Of a stretch of 45,017 nucleotides of DNA, positions 6,519 through 15,260 are shown piece after piece. Under the pieces are notes generated by a model. That model was not told where the DNA came from and did no database searches. It was given only the letters and a program-made list of their open reading frames with translations. The number at the start of each line of letters is the position of its first letter. The stretch's first letter is position 1. This DNA is from Erwinia oleae (GTDB lineage Bacteria; Pseudomonadota; Gammaproteobacteria; Enterobacterales; Enterobacteriaceae): NCBI RefSeq assembly GCF_000770305.1, contig NZ_JNVB01000034.1:1-45017 (forward strand), written 5' to 3'. A program made the position numbers and the translations under genes.

Positions 6519-7592
6519 ATGACGATTGAAACAGCCTGGCCGGATATTTATCTTACTGAAGACAGCGCACTCAATATTTCGGTTGATCAGTCACCTACAG
6601 CGGTTACTGCTTTTACGTTTCGCAGGACGTCCGGAGAAGCTGTCCCCCTGAATGCATCCTGCCGCGTCAATTCACTGCGGGAGTTTACGCAGGCAATGGA
6701 TCCCAACGCGAAAGGAAATTATTTTAACAGTCTGAAATACGCGTTTATGCAGGGCGGCGGTCCTTGCTATCTGATTCATAAAGATGAGGTTGCTGAGGAA
6801 ATTGGCAAATACGATGATATTACCCTGGTGGTGACGGCAGGGATCGAAAGCGATATTTTCCCCTGGGTTGAGGAGATGAGCCAACGCAGCACTCCCGTTT
6901 TTACACTGTTGAATGCCCCAAAGAATAAGATCAGCACCAACCCCGCTGAGGTGATGAAGGATTATCCCGCCGTGACTCAGGCAGCAGCCTTTCATCCCTG
7001 GATAAATGTAAACGGTATTGATGGATTGATTCCACCCAGCGTAGCGGCGGCCGTCGCCATTGCGCAAACCGATCGTATTCGTGGCGTCCGGAAAGCGCCA
7101 GCCAACGTCATACTGAATGGCGCGATACCTGCCTTTGGTATTACTGATGATCTGCAAGAACAGTTTAATAGTGGCAAAGCGCTGAATATTATTCGCGAAT
7201 TTTCCGACGAAGGAACAAGAGTATGGGGCGCACGAACATTGGATGATTACGGTGACTGGCGATATATCGCTGTACGCCGCCTGTTTAACAGCATTGCTCG
7301 TGATGTAAAACGTGCTCTACGCAGCCTGTTATTTATGCCGAACAGTTCTTTAGTCTGGATAAGGGTAAAAGCTGCCGTCGACAATTACCTCGACGCTCTG
7401 TGGCGATGCGGAGCCTTAGCTGGTAGCACGCCGAAGACGAGTTATTTTGTCGAAATTGGCAAGGATCTAACCATGACTACTGAGGATATTAATCAGGTGA
7501 GAATGAGTGTGAACGTCGGCATCGCGCCAGTCAGACCCGCAGAGTTTATTGTTTTATCGTTGACTCATCAGATTAATAACCAGATGGCCTGA
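6519..7592 (+). CDS. eCIS contractile sheath protein, copy 1 (Afp2-like)
   Basis: This 357-residue tail sheath subunit would form the outer contractile cylinder. Shared sheath landmarks are QGGGPCYLI (~residues 77-85), PPSVAAAVAIAQTDRIRGV and KAPANVILN (~168-198), WGARTLDDYGDWRYIAVRRL, and the C-terminal GKDLTMTTEDINQ...RPAEFIVLSL. Length fits Afp2-type sheaths. A GAGGAG ribosome-binding site lies upstream. The next gene encodes a similar 356-residue sheath, so the Afp2 position appears duplicated. This copy departs from the others at several consensus positions, for example RGVRKAP where the next two have RGVWK, suggesting divergence. Confidence 0.92.
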   Translation: MTIETAWPDIYLTEDSALNISVDQSPTAVTAFTFRRTSGEAVPLNASCRVNSLREFTQAMDPNAKGNYFNSLKYAFMQGGGPCYLIHKDEVAEEIGKYDDITLVVTAGIESDIFPWVEEMSQRSTPVFTLLNAPKNKISTNPAEVMKDYPAVTQAAAFHPWINVNGIDGLIPPSVAAAVAIAQTDRIRGVRKAPANVILNGAIPAFGITDDLQEQFNSGKALNIIREFSDEGTRVWGARTLDDYGDWRYIAVRRLFNSIARDVKRALRSLLFMPNSSLVWIRVKAAVDNYLDALWRCGALAGSTPKTSYFVEIGKDLTMTTEDINQVRMSVNVGIAPVRPAEFIVLSLTHQINNQMA

Positions 7593-7632
7593 AACCTACG
7601 TTTCTCAATATTATTTTATTGCAGGAGTATTT

Positions 7633-8703
7633 ATGGCTACTGTCACTGCCTATCCTGGTATTTACACTGAAGAATCAACCAGCCTGAATTTTTCAGTTAC
7701 CGCCAGCCCCACCGCCGTACCAGCATTCCTTTTTACCCGTAGCGGCGCAGGAAATATCACTCAACCCTTTAATCGTTTTGATTCCTGGGCAGAATACAAA
7801 GCCATCAACGCTGAAGGACATACCAATGAAATTTTTTATAACGTCCTGCGTTACTGGTTCAGTCAGGGGGGGGGCCGCTGTTATCTGATCGATTATGCCA
7901 GCTATGCGAATTATCTGGATAAATACGATGATATTACGTTAGTTGTGGCCTGTGGCCGAACGAACAATCTTATCAATAATCTTTCGGCCGCCGCAGGTAC
8001 GGCTGGACAACGCTTTGTGTTACTCGATGGCCCGGAAGAGGCTATTAATAGCGACGATCTCCCCACTGCGTTGGCTGATTTCCCTGATTCTCCCTACGCC
8101 GCCATATGGTATCCCTGGCTGAAGACCAGTTGGGGTACGGTTTCTCTCCCGCCCAGCGTAGCGGCTGCGGTCGCTATTTCACAAACCGATCGCCTGCGTG
8201 GCGTCTGGAAGTCACCCGCAAATGTAATCCTTAATAACGTCACGCCGCTTTATAACGTGTCTGATGATTTTCAGGGAGCGGCGAACGCGATTAAAGGCAT
8301 AAATGTTTTCCGCACTTTTATCGCAGGTAATACTGTCGCCTGGGGTGCCCGCACGCTGGATAGCTCTGACAACTGGCGCTACATCGCGGTTCGACGCCTG
8401 TTCAGCCGGGTTGAAACCGATATCAGTCGCGCTCTGCGCATCGTAATGTTTGAACCTAATTCACAACCCACCTGGCAACGGGTTCGGGCCGTTGTTGACT
8501 CCTATCTCCACGGACTATGGCAACAGGGCGCATTAATGGGAAACAGGCCGGAGGACGCCTGGTTTGTGCAAATTGGTAAAGACATCACCATGACCGATGA
8601 GGATATCAGCCAGGGAAAAATGATCGTCAAGGTTGGTCTGGCGGCATCGCGTCCGGCCGAATTCATCATCCTGCAATTCAGCCAGTCAATTAATCTACTC
8701 TGA
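7633..8703 (+). CDS. eCIS contractile sheath protein, copy 2 (Afp2-like), with G9 tract
   Basis: This 356-residue sheath subunit carries the same landmarks as copy 1: QGGGRCYLI, PSVAAAVAISQTDRLRGVWK, WGARTLDSSDNWRYIAVRRL and GKDITMTDEDISQGKM...RPAEFIILQF. A GCAGGAG ribosome-binding site precedes the ATG. Its codons for Gln-Gly-Gly-Gly contain an unbroken run of nine G (7866-7874). The parallel codons in the other sheath genes are interrupted by C or A. One base lost brings TGA within eight codons and one base gained brings TAA within about twenty, so the gene is exposed to slippage. In the present sequence it is in frame. Confidence 0.92.
   Translation: MATVTAYPGIYTEESTSLNFSVTASPTAVPAFLFTRSGAGNITQPFNRFDSWAEYKAINAEGHTNEIFYNVLRYWFSQGGGRCYLIDYASYANYLDKYDDITLVVACGRTNNLINNLSAAAGTAGQRFVLLDGPEEAINSDDLPTALADFPDSPYAAIWYPWLKTSWGTVSLPPSVAAAVAISQTDRLRGVWKSPANVILNNVTPLYNVSDDFQGAANAIKGINVFRTFIAGNTVAWGARTLDSSDNWRYIAVRRLFSRVETDISRALRIVMFEPNSQPTWQRVRAVVDSYLHGLWQQGALMGNRPEDAWFVQIGKDITMTDEDISQGKMIVKVGLAASRPAEFIILQFSQSINLL
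7866..7874 (+). repeat. G9 homopolymer in sheath copy 2
   Basis: Nine consecutive G bases span the last base of codon CAG (Gln78), two GGG codons and two bases of GGC. They lie early in the coding sequence (about codons 78-81 of 356). With eight G the frame runs into TGA (GTT ATC TGA); with ten G it reaches TAA after GAA TTA TCT GGA. This is the pattern of a slipped-strand contingency tract. Confidence 0.9.
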
Positions 8704-8713
8704 GGTATATAGC

Positions 8714-10132
8714 ATGACTACAGTGACCACCGCGCCCGGCATCTATGTTGAAGAAGATGCCACACCAGCAATTTCTGTTAGCGCCACCGCCACCGCCGTC
8801 CCGCTATTTATCGGTAGCTTTACGCCGGTGGATAGTGGAAATACCGATAAAATTATTCGGGTCAGCAGTTGGCTTGATTTTACGACCAAATTCCTTGCTC
8901 AGATCTCGGCTAACATTACGATTACTTCCACGGCTCCCACTCCACCCGCTCAGGAAGATGTCACCACCGATCTTAGTTCTGATGATAACGCGTCAACGTC
9001 GGACGTCGTCCCACGTAAAGCAAAAACCAAAGCGAAAACTAAGACGGCGCGTGCGCTCACAGAGGGGGAGTACAGCTATGCAATCAACACGGTCAGTACC
9101 AGCCTTTCCGCATGGCGCAACCTTCAGCTCTATTTCCAAAACGGCGGAGGTGCCTGCTATATCTGTGCAACAACCGATTCAACGGATTTGACAACACTGA
9201 CCGGTCTGGTTGCGGAAACACCTGCTGCCACCCTGCTGGTTTGCGCAGATGCGGACGTGGACGTCAGGGAAAAAGTTTACGGTAGTCTGTCATCATTGGT
9301 GAGTGAAGGCAGCACCGCAGGCGTATTTCTGCTTGCCGACAGCAATGATGGCAAAACGGTATCGGGCATCAGTCAGTCTTCACACGTTGCCGCCTATTAT
9401 CCCTCGCTGGTGGTGTCAACAACATTGTTAACAGGAAGCGAGGTGCTGGTGAGCGGCTACGCCGATGCCGATACCGAAGAAACTGATCTGACCCTCGCTG
9501 AAGTAAAAAGCCGCAACCCTGTACTTGCCGCACAAATTACCAGCCGACTGAATAGCGATTCTGCTAATACGCTGACGGCGCCAGCAAGCGTGGCGGTGGC
9601 GGGCGTCTGGTGCGCCAACGACAACACGCGTGGCGTATGGAAGGCACCCGCCAACGTGGTACTGAACGGCATTTCCGATCTGAGCGTTCAGGTAACCGAT
9701 GATGCGCAGGGTGCGATGAATGAAGCCGGCATCAACGTTATTCGTTATTTCAGCGATCGCGGCTACGTCGTTTGGGGCGCGCGCACGCTCGAAAATGACG
9801 ATAACTGGCGCTACATCCCTGTTCGCCGGTTGTTCGATGCGGCCGAGCGTGACATTAAAAAAGCACTCCGCCCGATGGTTTTTGAAACGAACAATCAGCC
9901 AACCTGGCAGCGTGTTTATACCGCCGTCGATAATTATCTTTATAGTCTGTGGCAGAAAGGTGCGCTGGCGGGCAACAAACCGGCTGACGCCTGGTTTGTG
10001 CAAATTGGCAAAGACATCACCATGACCGACGCTGATATTAATCAGGGAAAAATGATTGTGGTGGTGGGAATGGCGGCGGTGCGTCCAGCCGAGTTTATCA
10101 TTCTGCAATTTACACAAAACATGTCGTCATAA
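8714..10132 (+). CDS. eCIS contractile sheath protein, copy 3 (Afp3-like)
   Basis: This 472-residue sheath protein is longer than the first two. The N-terminus (TTAPGIYVEEDATPAISVSA) and C-terminus (GKDITMTDADINQGKM...RPAEFIILQF) are canonical sheath. The extra length comes from an insertion at about residues 70-125 that is rich in Thr, Ser, Pro and Asp, and includes the basic run PRKAKTKAKTKTARA; this part probably decorates the sheath surface. In Afp, the third sheath gene is likewise larger. The ATG at 8714 is chosen because it follows the previous stop with GAGG nearby and begins with the conserved motif. A longer in-frame ORF from 8633 would overlap copy 2. Confidence 0.92.
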   Translation: MTTVTTAPGIYVEEDATPAISVSATATAVPLFIGSFTPVDSGNTDKIIRVSSWLDFTTKFLAQISANITITSTAPTPPAQEDVTTDLSSDDNASTSDVVPRKAKTKAKTKTARALTEGEYSYAINTVSTSLSAWRNLQLYFQNGGGACYICATTDSTDLTTLTGLVAETPAATLLVCADADVDVREKVYGSLSSLVSEGSTAGVFLLADSNDGKTVSGISQSSHVAAYYPSLVVSTTLLTGSEVLVSGYADADTEETDLTLAEVKSRNPVLAAQITSRLNSDSANTLTAPASVAVAGVWCANDNTRGVWKAPANVVLNGISDLSVQVTDDAQGAMNEAGINVIRYFSDRGYVVWGARTLENDDNWRYIPVRRLFDAAERDIKKALRPMVFETNNQPTWQRVYTAVDNYLYSLWQKGALAGNKPADAWFVQIGKDITMTDADINQGKMIVVVGMAAVRPAEFIILQFTQNMSS

Positions 10133-10137
10133 TACAG

Positions 10138-10163
10138 CCATGGGCCGGTTAACCGGCCCATGG
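10138..10163. repeat. Perfect 26-bp palindrome between sheath copies 3 and 4
   Basis: The arms CCATGGGCCGGTT (10138-10150) and AACCGGCCCATGG (10151-10163) are exact reverse complements. In RNA they give an 11-bp GC-rich stem with a UUAA loop. The element starts 5 nt after the stop of sheath copy 3 and ends 14 nt before the next ATG, just before its GGGAG ribosome-binding site. No U-run follows, so a simple intrinsic terminator is unlikely. It may set mRNA stability or stoichiometry inside the operon. Confidence 0.9.
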
Positions 10164-10177
10164 GCGGGAGTATCACT

Positions 10178-11413
10178 ATGGCTATGGTCTTGCCCGGCGT
10201 CGCGCTAAGCGACAGCATTTTAACGCCTCTTATTAATGAAAACACCGTCGCCACACCGCTTTTTATGGGTTTCACCCCCACCGAACTCACACCACCGCTA
10301 CGGCAAGTCACCTCACTGACTGAAGCCGCCGAGGCTTTGGGTGACAGCGGCATCCTCTATCATTCTCTGCGTCATTTTTTCGATAATGGCGGTTTTAACT
10401 GTTTTGTTCTTTCCCTGGGGATGATTGATGAAGTTGATCCCGTCGCTGCCCTGAACTCTGCACTTCAGAATCCGCAGCTAGCTGAAATAATTACTGCTGA
10501 ACCGACGGTTTCGCTACTGGCAATACCTGAAATTCGTAGCCTCAACGTTAAGCCGGGTGACGGCAATGACGATGACGATAAACCCGGCACTTTCGTTGAT
10601 GATTTACTGTTCTGGCAACAAAGCTGGCAGGCTTTGCTGCTGCTTTGCCAGCGGTGTGGCAATCTCTTTGCCCTGCTGGATACGCCCGACGATCCCACTC
10701 TTCTTCATCAGCTTTGCACCTCGTTTTCTGCCAGCAACCTGCAAGATGCGGCCGCCTGGTGGCCAGCGCTACAGACGCAATATCACGATGATGTTGCGGA
10801 TGACGGCTCTTTCATGGTGCTGAGCCCGGTCGCCGCCGTTGCCGCTGCGATTCAGTGCAACGATCGGCAAAATGGTATCTGGTGCGCCCCGGCAAACATA
10901 GCGCTGGCAAAGGTAGTGCGTCCGACCCTGACGCCTGTTGACGGCCAGATGCTGTTAAACGACGACGGTATCCCGCTCAATCTCATTCGCAGCTTTCCGG
11001 GTAAAGGCGTTCGCCTGTGGGGTTGCCGCACCTTACTCAATGACAGCGGCTCGCCCTGGCGCTATATCCAAACGCGTCTGCTGGTCAACCGGGTGGAAAA
11101 ACAGCTTGGCGAACTGGCCCGCGTCTATCTTTTCGAGCCTAACAACGCGTTGACCTGGATGAAGCTTAAAGGTCAGGCGTGGAACTGGCTGCGTCAGCAG
11201 TGGCTGGCTGGCGCGTTTTATGGCTCGCGGGAGAGCGATGCCTTCAGCCTCAGCGTCGGTTTGGGTGAAAGTATGACTCAGGAGGATATCATCGCTGGAA
11301 AAATGGTGATGAGCGTCAGTCTGGCGCTGCTGGCCCCTGCCGAATTTATCGATATCCGCCTGGTGTTTGATACGCAAAACGGCGCGTTAAACGCCTCAAC
11401 CGCAGGGGAATAA
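10178..11413 (+). CDS. eCIS sheath-like protein, copy 4 (Afp4-like)
   Basis: This 411-residue protein is a diverged member of the sheath family. It begins MAMVLPGVALSDSILTPLIN and keeps PVAAVAAAIQCNDRQNGIWC-APAN, LWGCRTLLNDSGSPWRYIQT and GESMTQEDIIAGKMVMSVSL with PAEFID near the end. In Afp and PVC particles the last sheath paralogue forms the ring next to the baseplate; that role is inferred from gene order. A GGGAG site 7 nt before the ATG at 10178 supports this start over an in-frame ATG at 10160, which lies within the palindrome. An acidic loop (GDGNDDDDKPG) interrupts the middle domain. Confidence 0.88.
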   Translation: MAMVLPGVALSDSILTPLINENTVATPLFMGFTPTELTPPLRQVTSLTEAAEALGDSGILYHSLRHFFDNGGFNCFVLSLGMIDEVDPVAALNSALQNPQLAEIITAEPTVSLLAIPEIRSLNVKPGDGNDDDDKPGTFVDDLLFWQQSWQALLLLCQRCGNLFALLDTPDDPTLLHQLCTSFSASNLQDAAAWWPALQTQYHDDVADDGSFMVLSPVAAVAAAIQCNDRQNGIWCAPANIALAKVVRPTLTPVDGQMLLNDDGIPLNLIRSFPGKGVRLWGCRTLLNDSGSPWRYIQTRLLVNRVEKQLGELARVYLFEPNNALTWMKLKGQAWNWLRQQWLAGAFYGSRESDAFSLSVGLGESMTQEDIIAGKMVMSVSLALLAPAEFIDIRLVFDTQNGALNASTAGE

Positions 11414-11415
11414 CT

Positions 11416-11874
11416 ATGTCAGACCTATTCGTCCCCGCCACATCTTATCGCTTCATGGTTAACTTTTTGTTTGCCCATATTCCCAGCCCGATGGATATCG
11501 CTTTCCAGCGCGTATCCGGCCTGAGCCGCGAACTTCAGGTTACTCAGCACAGTGAAGGCGGCGAAAATGCCCGCAATATCTGGCTGGCGGAAAAAATCCA
11601 GCACGGCTCGATTGTGCTAGAGCGCGGCGTAATGGCGGTAACGCCATTAACGTTTCAGTTCGATCGCGTGCTGCGCGGTGAGCAGCCTGCCTGGGCCGAC
11701 GTGGTCATCATGCTATTGGGCGAGCGAAACCTGCCGGTGACCACCTGGACGCTCAGCAATGCGTTGCCCGTGCGCTGGCAAACCGGTGACATGGACGCCA
11801 ACGGATCCGGCGTGATGATCAACACGCTGGAGCTGCGCTATCAGGATATGCGGTTACTGGGAGTGAAAGCATGA
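11416..11874 (+). CDS. eCIS tube initiator protein (Afp5-like)
   Basis: This 152-residue protein is a second tube-fold subunit related to Afp1 and to phage gp19-like proteins. The landmarks are [38 protein letters not shown] and [20 protein letters not shown]. In Afp and PVC the Afp5/Pvc5 protein forms the first tube ring, joining tube and baseplate hub; that placement is by family knowledge. The stop overlaps the start of the small afp6-like gene (ATGA). Confidence 0.88.
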   Translation: MSDLFVPATSYRFMVNFLFAHIPSPMDIAFQRVSGLSRELQVTQHSEGGENARNIWLAEKIQHGSIVLERGVMAVTPLTFQFDRVLRGEQPAWADVVIMLLGERNLPVTTWTLSNALPVRWQTGDMDANGSGVMINTLELRYQDMRLLGVKA

Positions 11875-12044
11875 CGATTGAAATTAAAGAGTTAATTATT
11901 GAGGCCAGCGTAACCGGTGAAACGACCTCGCAGCCTCTCTCGGGTCGCCAACAGCATCAGCAGCAACAAAATGAAAGACGCCTGATTGAAAAAATTAAGC
12001 AGGAAGTGCTCGATGCCCTGCGTGAATACCGGGAGCCGCTATGA
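11871..12044 (+). CDS. Small baseplate-associated protein (Afp6-like, DUF5908-like)
   Basis: This 57-residue protein begins [17 protein letters not shown] and ends in a helix with many charges ([20 protein letters not shown]). The middle is a Gln/His-rich run (RQQHQQQQN). Position between tube 2 and the Afp7-like gene, size, and the opening [10 protein letters not shown] pattern match the short Afp6/Pvc6 proteins. The gene overlaps both neighbours by 4 bp (ATGA at each end), so it is translationally coupled. The function of the family is poorly known. Confidence 0.82.
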   Translation: MTIEIKELIIEASVTGETTSQPLSGRQQHQQQQNERRLIEKIKQEVLDALREYREPL

Positions 12045-12733
12045 GCCTGATTGAACGAGGTTTATCAAAACTTACCCTCAGCGCCTGGAAAGACCGGGAA
12101 GGCACAATCTCCGCTGGCAGTCTGAGCGCCATGTATAATCCGGACTCGTTGCAAATTGACTATCAGTCGCGCTTTGACACCACCGACGCCATTAATAAAA
12201 CCACCCAAAGTAAGCGCTATGTCATCGCTGAACCGGCGGGCCTGACGCTAAACCTGCTGTATGACGCCATGATGCCCGGCAACACCACGCCGATTGAAAG
12301 CCAGCTCGCCGCGCTGAAAGCCCTGTGTGCGGTCGACGCGGCAACCGATGCGCCCTATTTCCTGAAAATCAACTGGGGAAAAATGCGCTGGGAGAACCGT
12401 GGTTATTTTGCCGGACGTGCCAGCGGTTTATCAATTAACTATTCGCTGTTCGATCGCGATGCCACACCGCTGCGCGCCACCGCGCGCCTTTCTCTGGTCG
12501 CGGACAGCAGCTTTGTGGTACAGGACGCAGAGCGCCAAATCCAGGCGCCGTCCAGTTCGATTGTCAGCGTGCCTGACTTAGCGACACTTTCGTTGATCGC
12601 GGTGAATACTGGTGCCACGCTTGCCAGCGGCATGGACTACCTGAATCTGGCGTGGCAGAACGATATGGATAATCTGGATGATTTTAGCGCCGGTCAGCAA
12701 ATTACCACCAGCGTCAGCGGGGAAGCAACATGA
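12041..12733 (+). CDS. eCIS baseplate hub/tube adaptor protein (Afp7-like)
   Basis: This 230-residue protein holds the motif [16 protein letters not shown] at about residues 29-44, which marks the Afp7/Pvc7 and gp53-like family that joins tube and spike complex. The C-terminal part includes a stretch ([19 protein letters not shown]) resembling a weak LysM-like module, common in this family. It overlaps afp6 and the spike gene by 4 bp each, so the three are likely made in fixed ratio. Confidence 0.86.
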   Translation: MSLIERGLSKLTLSAWKDREGTISAGSLSAMYNPDSLQIDYQSRFDTTDAINKTTQSKRYVIAEPAGLTLNLLYDAMMPGNTTPIESQLAALKALCAVDAATDAPYFLKINWGKMRWENRGYFAGRASGLSINYSLFDRDATPLRATARLSLVADSSFVVQDAERQIQAPSSSIVSVPDLATLSLIAVNTGATLASGMDYLNLAWQNDMDNLDDFSAGQQITTSVSGEAT

Positions 12734-14328
12734 GCGACCTCGTTTCCCTGACGCTGGACGGCAAAATCTGCCAATCCCTCGCCGTCACCAGCCTGTCTGT
12801 AAGCCAGCAGATTAATGAAATTCCTTCTGCCAGGCTGACGCTATCTACATTAAACGATACCGGCAGCGGTATCGACAGCGACACACAGCTGGAGCTGACC
12901 CGCTGTCGACCAGGCCATGCACTGGCTATTACCGTGGACGAACACCTGTTATTTAGCGGCAGCGTGATCCGCCAGAAGATCAATCTGAGCGGAAAAAATG
13001 TGTTTATCAACCTTGAGGCACGCCACGTTTTGCAAAACCTGCTGTCGGTCAGCCGCAGCCAGGTTTTTCAAAATATTGACGATGCCGCAATATTACGGCG
13101 CTTGTGTAGCGAAGCCGGGATTGAACTTACCCTGGATGGCCCCGAAACGCTCCATGCGCAGCAGGATCAGCTGGTGCAGTTTCGCAGCACCAGTTGGCAT
13201 TTTTTGCGCTGTCGAATGGTCGCCAATAACTGCTGGCTGCTTCCCGATGCTGCCAGTGGACGTGCGAAAATTACCACGATGGGCGCTGCGCCTCCGTCCG
13301 CCCGCGTGCTTACCCGACGCGGTCCCCCTCTGACCTGGGACATTAACGATATCAGTCTCGAATTTGATAACCGCTTTTCACTCGATACGCTCAGCGTGCA
13401 GGGATGGGATATTAATGAACAGCAGCTCTCACCGGAACAACGTGCCAGCAGTAGCGCCTGGGGCGGTAAAGACCTGAAGGCGGATGCCGTTGCCACGCCG
13501 GATAAACGCCAGTTAAAAATAGCATTCAGCAACGGATCCGAGATGTCCACGTCGACGCTGGCGCTGGCCTGGTTCAATCAGCGGCAAATTGCCAGCGTGC
13601 GCGGCACGATTGAAATGAGCGGCAATACGGATTTTCAACCCGGCGAAACGCTTACCCTCAGCGATTTTAATGCCGGACTGGATGGCACGGCAACCATCAC
13701 CGGTATCCGACATGCGCACGATATTGAGCAAGGCTGGCGAACCTGGTTGATCGTCGGCATGCCGGTGGACAGCCACACCACGGTGCCGCCTGTCCAGGAA
13801 CTGCACATCGGGATCGTGGCGGACTTCCAGCAGGATCCGGCAAGCCTTGAGCGTATACCGCTGAACGTACCTGCACTGAGCCTCACAGGCGGCGTACTGT
13901 TTGCCCGTCTGGGTAAACCCTACGCCAGCAGGCAAAGCGGCTTTTGCTTCTATCCCGAAGCGGGAGACGAAGTCATCGTCGGCTTCTTTGAAAGCGATCC
14001 GCGCTATCCGGTTATTTTAGGTGCCATGCACAATCCGAAAAATCATTCTCCCTTCCCGCCTGACGACCAGAACCAACGCAAAGCCCTGGTGGTTAACGTC
14101 GACGGAAAAGTGGAGCAGCTGGTTATTGATAGCGCGGAAAACACCGTTGCGCTTTCGGCAGGCGAGAACAGCTTTATGCTGCAAAATGAGAAAGATATCA
14201 CCCTCTCCGGCCAGCATAACCTGACGATAAAAGCGGTAAATATTACTCAACAGGCCAGCAGCGCACTTTCAGCATCGGGCGCAAGCAGCGTCGAAATTAA
14301 AGGCGCCAGCATTAATCTGACCAAATAA
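12730..14328 (+). CDS. VgrG-like central spike protein (Afp8-like)
   Basis: This 532-residue protein is the trimeric spike on which the tube is built, homologous to VgrG and phage gp27-gp5/gpD-gpV. The N-terminal half is the hub-like part (about residues 1-350). An OB-fold/gpV section follows (HIGIVADFQQDP, RLGKPYASRQSGFCFYPEAG, DEVIVGFFESDPRYPVILGA). The C-terminal needle ends in a repetitive beta-helix-like part (NLTIKAVNITQQASSALSAS). No extra toxin domain is fused to the C-terminus. Confidence 0.9.
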   Translation: MSDLVSLTLDGKICQSLAVTSLSVSQQINEIPSARLTLSTLNDTGSGIDSDTQLELTRCRPGHALAITVDEHLLFSGSVIRQKINLSGKNVFINLEARHVLQNLLSVSRSQVFQNIDDAAILRRLCSEAGIELTLDGPETLHAQQDQLVQFRSTSWHFLRCRMVANNCWLLPDAASGRAKITTMGAAPPSARVLTRRGPPLTWDINDISLEFDNRFSLDTLSVQGWDINEQQLSPEQRASSSAWGGKDLKADAVATPDKRQLKIAFSNGSEMSTSTLALAWFNQRQIASVRGTIEMSGNTDFQPGETLTLSDFNAGLDGTATITGIRHAHDIEQGWRTWLIVGMPVDSHTTVPPVQELHIGIVADFQQDPASLERIPLNVPALSLTGGVLFARLGKPYASRQSGFCFYPEAGDEVIVGFFESDPRYPVILGAMHNPKNHSPFPPDDQNQRKALVVNVDGKVEQLVIDSAENTVALSAGENSFMLQNEKDITLSGQHNLTIKAVNITQQASSALSASGASSVEIKGASINLTK

Positions 14329-14349
14329 TTAATCACGCCCGGAGGCAAA

Positions 14350-14772
14350 ATGGCTGATGACATTTTGATTGAAACGTATGGTCGCAGTTGGGCCTTTCCA
14401 CCCGATTTCTCAGCGACCCACGGCGTAATCATGGCTGAAGGCGAGGAGGCGGTGCGCCAGAGTCTGATGGTACTGTTCCTGACCGAGCCAGGCGAACGCG
14501 TTATGCGCGAAGATTACGGCAGCGGCATGAACGACTTCATGTTTGAAAACATCACCGATGACCTGATGGCCCGTATTCGCAGCCGCATTGAAGAGAGCGT
14601 GCTGCGTTACGAACCACGGGCAGATATCACCGCCATCGCACTGGCGCCAGCGCCTGACGACTACAGTCGGCTAAAAGTCCAGATTACCTGGCGGCTGCTC
14701 GGCAGCGATATTACGCAAAAGGTTGAAAGCCTGATGCCGATCTATAGCGGACAGTCGCTGAGGTTACGATGA
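14350..14772 (+). CDS. gp25/GPW-like baseplate wedge protein (Afp9-like)
   Basis: This 140-residue protein has the hallmarks of the gp25/gpW family: FPPDFSATHGVIMAEGEEAV at the N-terminus, then the core LTEPGERVMREDYGSGMNDF with the conserved EPGERxMRxDYG block. The family nucleates sheath assembly at the baseplate in T4, T6SS (TssE) and eCIS. The stop overlaps the start of the PAAR-like gene (ATGA). Confidence 0.92.
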   Translation: MADDILIETYGRSWAFPPDFSATHGVIMAEGEEAVRQSLMVLFLTEPGERVMREDYGSGMNDFMFENITDDLMARIRSRIEESVLRYEPRADITAIALAPAPDDYSRLKVQITWRLLGSDITQKVESLMPIYSGQSLRLR

Positions 14773-15188
14773 GTGAACTTATCATTATTGATGGCGACGC
14801 GCTGACATTCGAGCCCCTTTTTGGCGAGCGGACGGTAACGGTAACCGGCGTCGCTATTATTGCAGGCAGCGGCATGGCCGACATCGAGCACAAAGCCATC
14901 TGCATTGTTGGTGATGAAAAAGGCGTGACGGTCAATGCCACCTATACTGCTGGCCCCTATCAGGTTCCGGGCCAGGGCATCATTACTATCGCGCAACTGG
15001 CTGCCGATCAGCAGGCGCTGTTTTGCACCGCTGCAACGCCGGTGATTGTGAAAGGCACACAGTTTATTGCGTCGTTTAGGCCTGTGTCACAAGCCAGCTC
15101 ACCCAATGGCCCGGACAGCAACCTTGCGCCGACGCCGGGCAAGGGACAATTTATACCCCAACAGAACTTCGTCAAGGCAATAAGCTAA
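14769..15188 (+). CDS. Spike tip protein (PAAR-like, Afp10-like)
   Basis: This 139-residue protein lies where Afp10, the PAAR-like tip, is encoded in Afp. It includes IIAGSGMADIEHKAICIVGDE, an early block with His and Cys as in other tip proteins, and YQVPGQGIITIAQLAADQQA. The C-terminal part (residues ~105-139) is Pro/Gly/Asn-rich. Assignment rests mostly on gene order and overall resemblance. No toxin extension is present. Confidence 0.78.
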   Translation: MSELIIIDGDALTFEPLFGERTVTVTGVAIIAGSGMADIEHKAICIVGDEKGVTVNATYTAGPYQVPGQGIITIAQLAADQQALFCTAATPVIVKGTQFIASFRPVSQASSPNGPDSNLAPTPGKGQFIPQQNFVKAIS

Positions 15189-15260
15189 TCCACCGATCCT
15201 GCCGGGAGCGCCTCTACCCGCTGCTTTGCTCCATCATCAGCTCACTCAACAGGTAATGCT

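Noticed and set aside
8745-9191. Out-of-frame ORFs within the sheath genes (also 9428-10117 minus)
   Set aside because: They shadow a clearly coding sheath frame; biased Arg/Ser/Pro composition is typical of alternate-frame translation.
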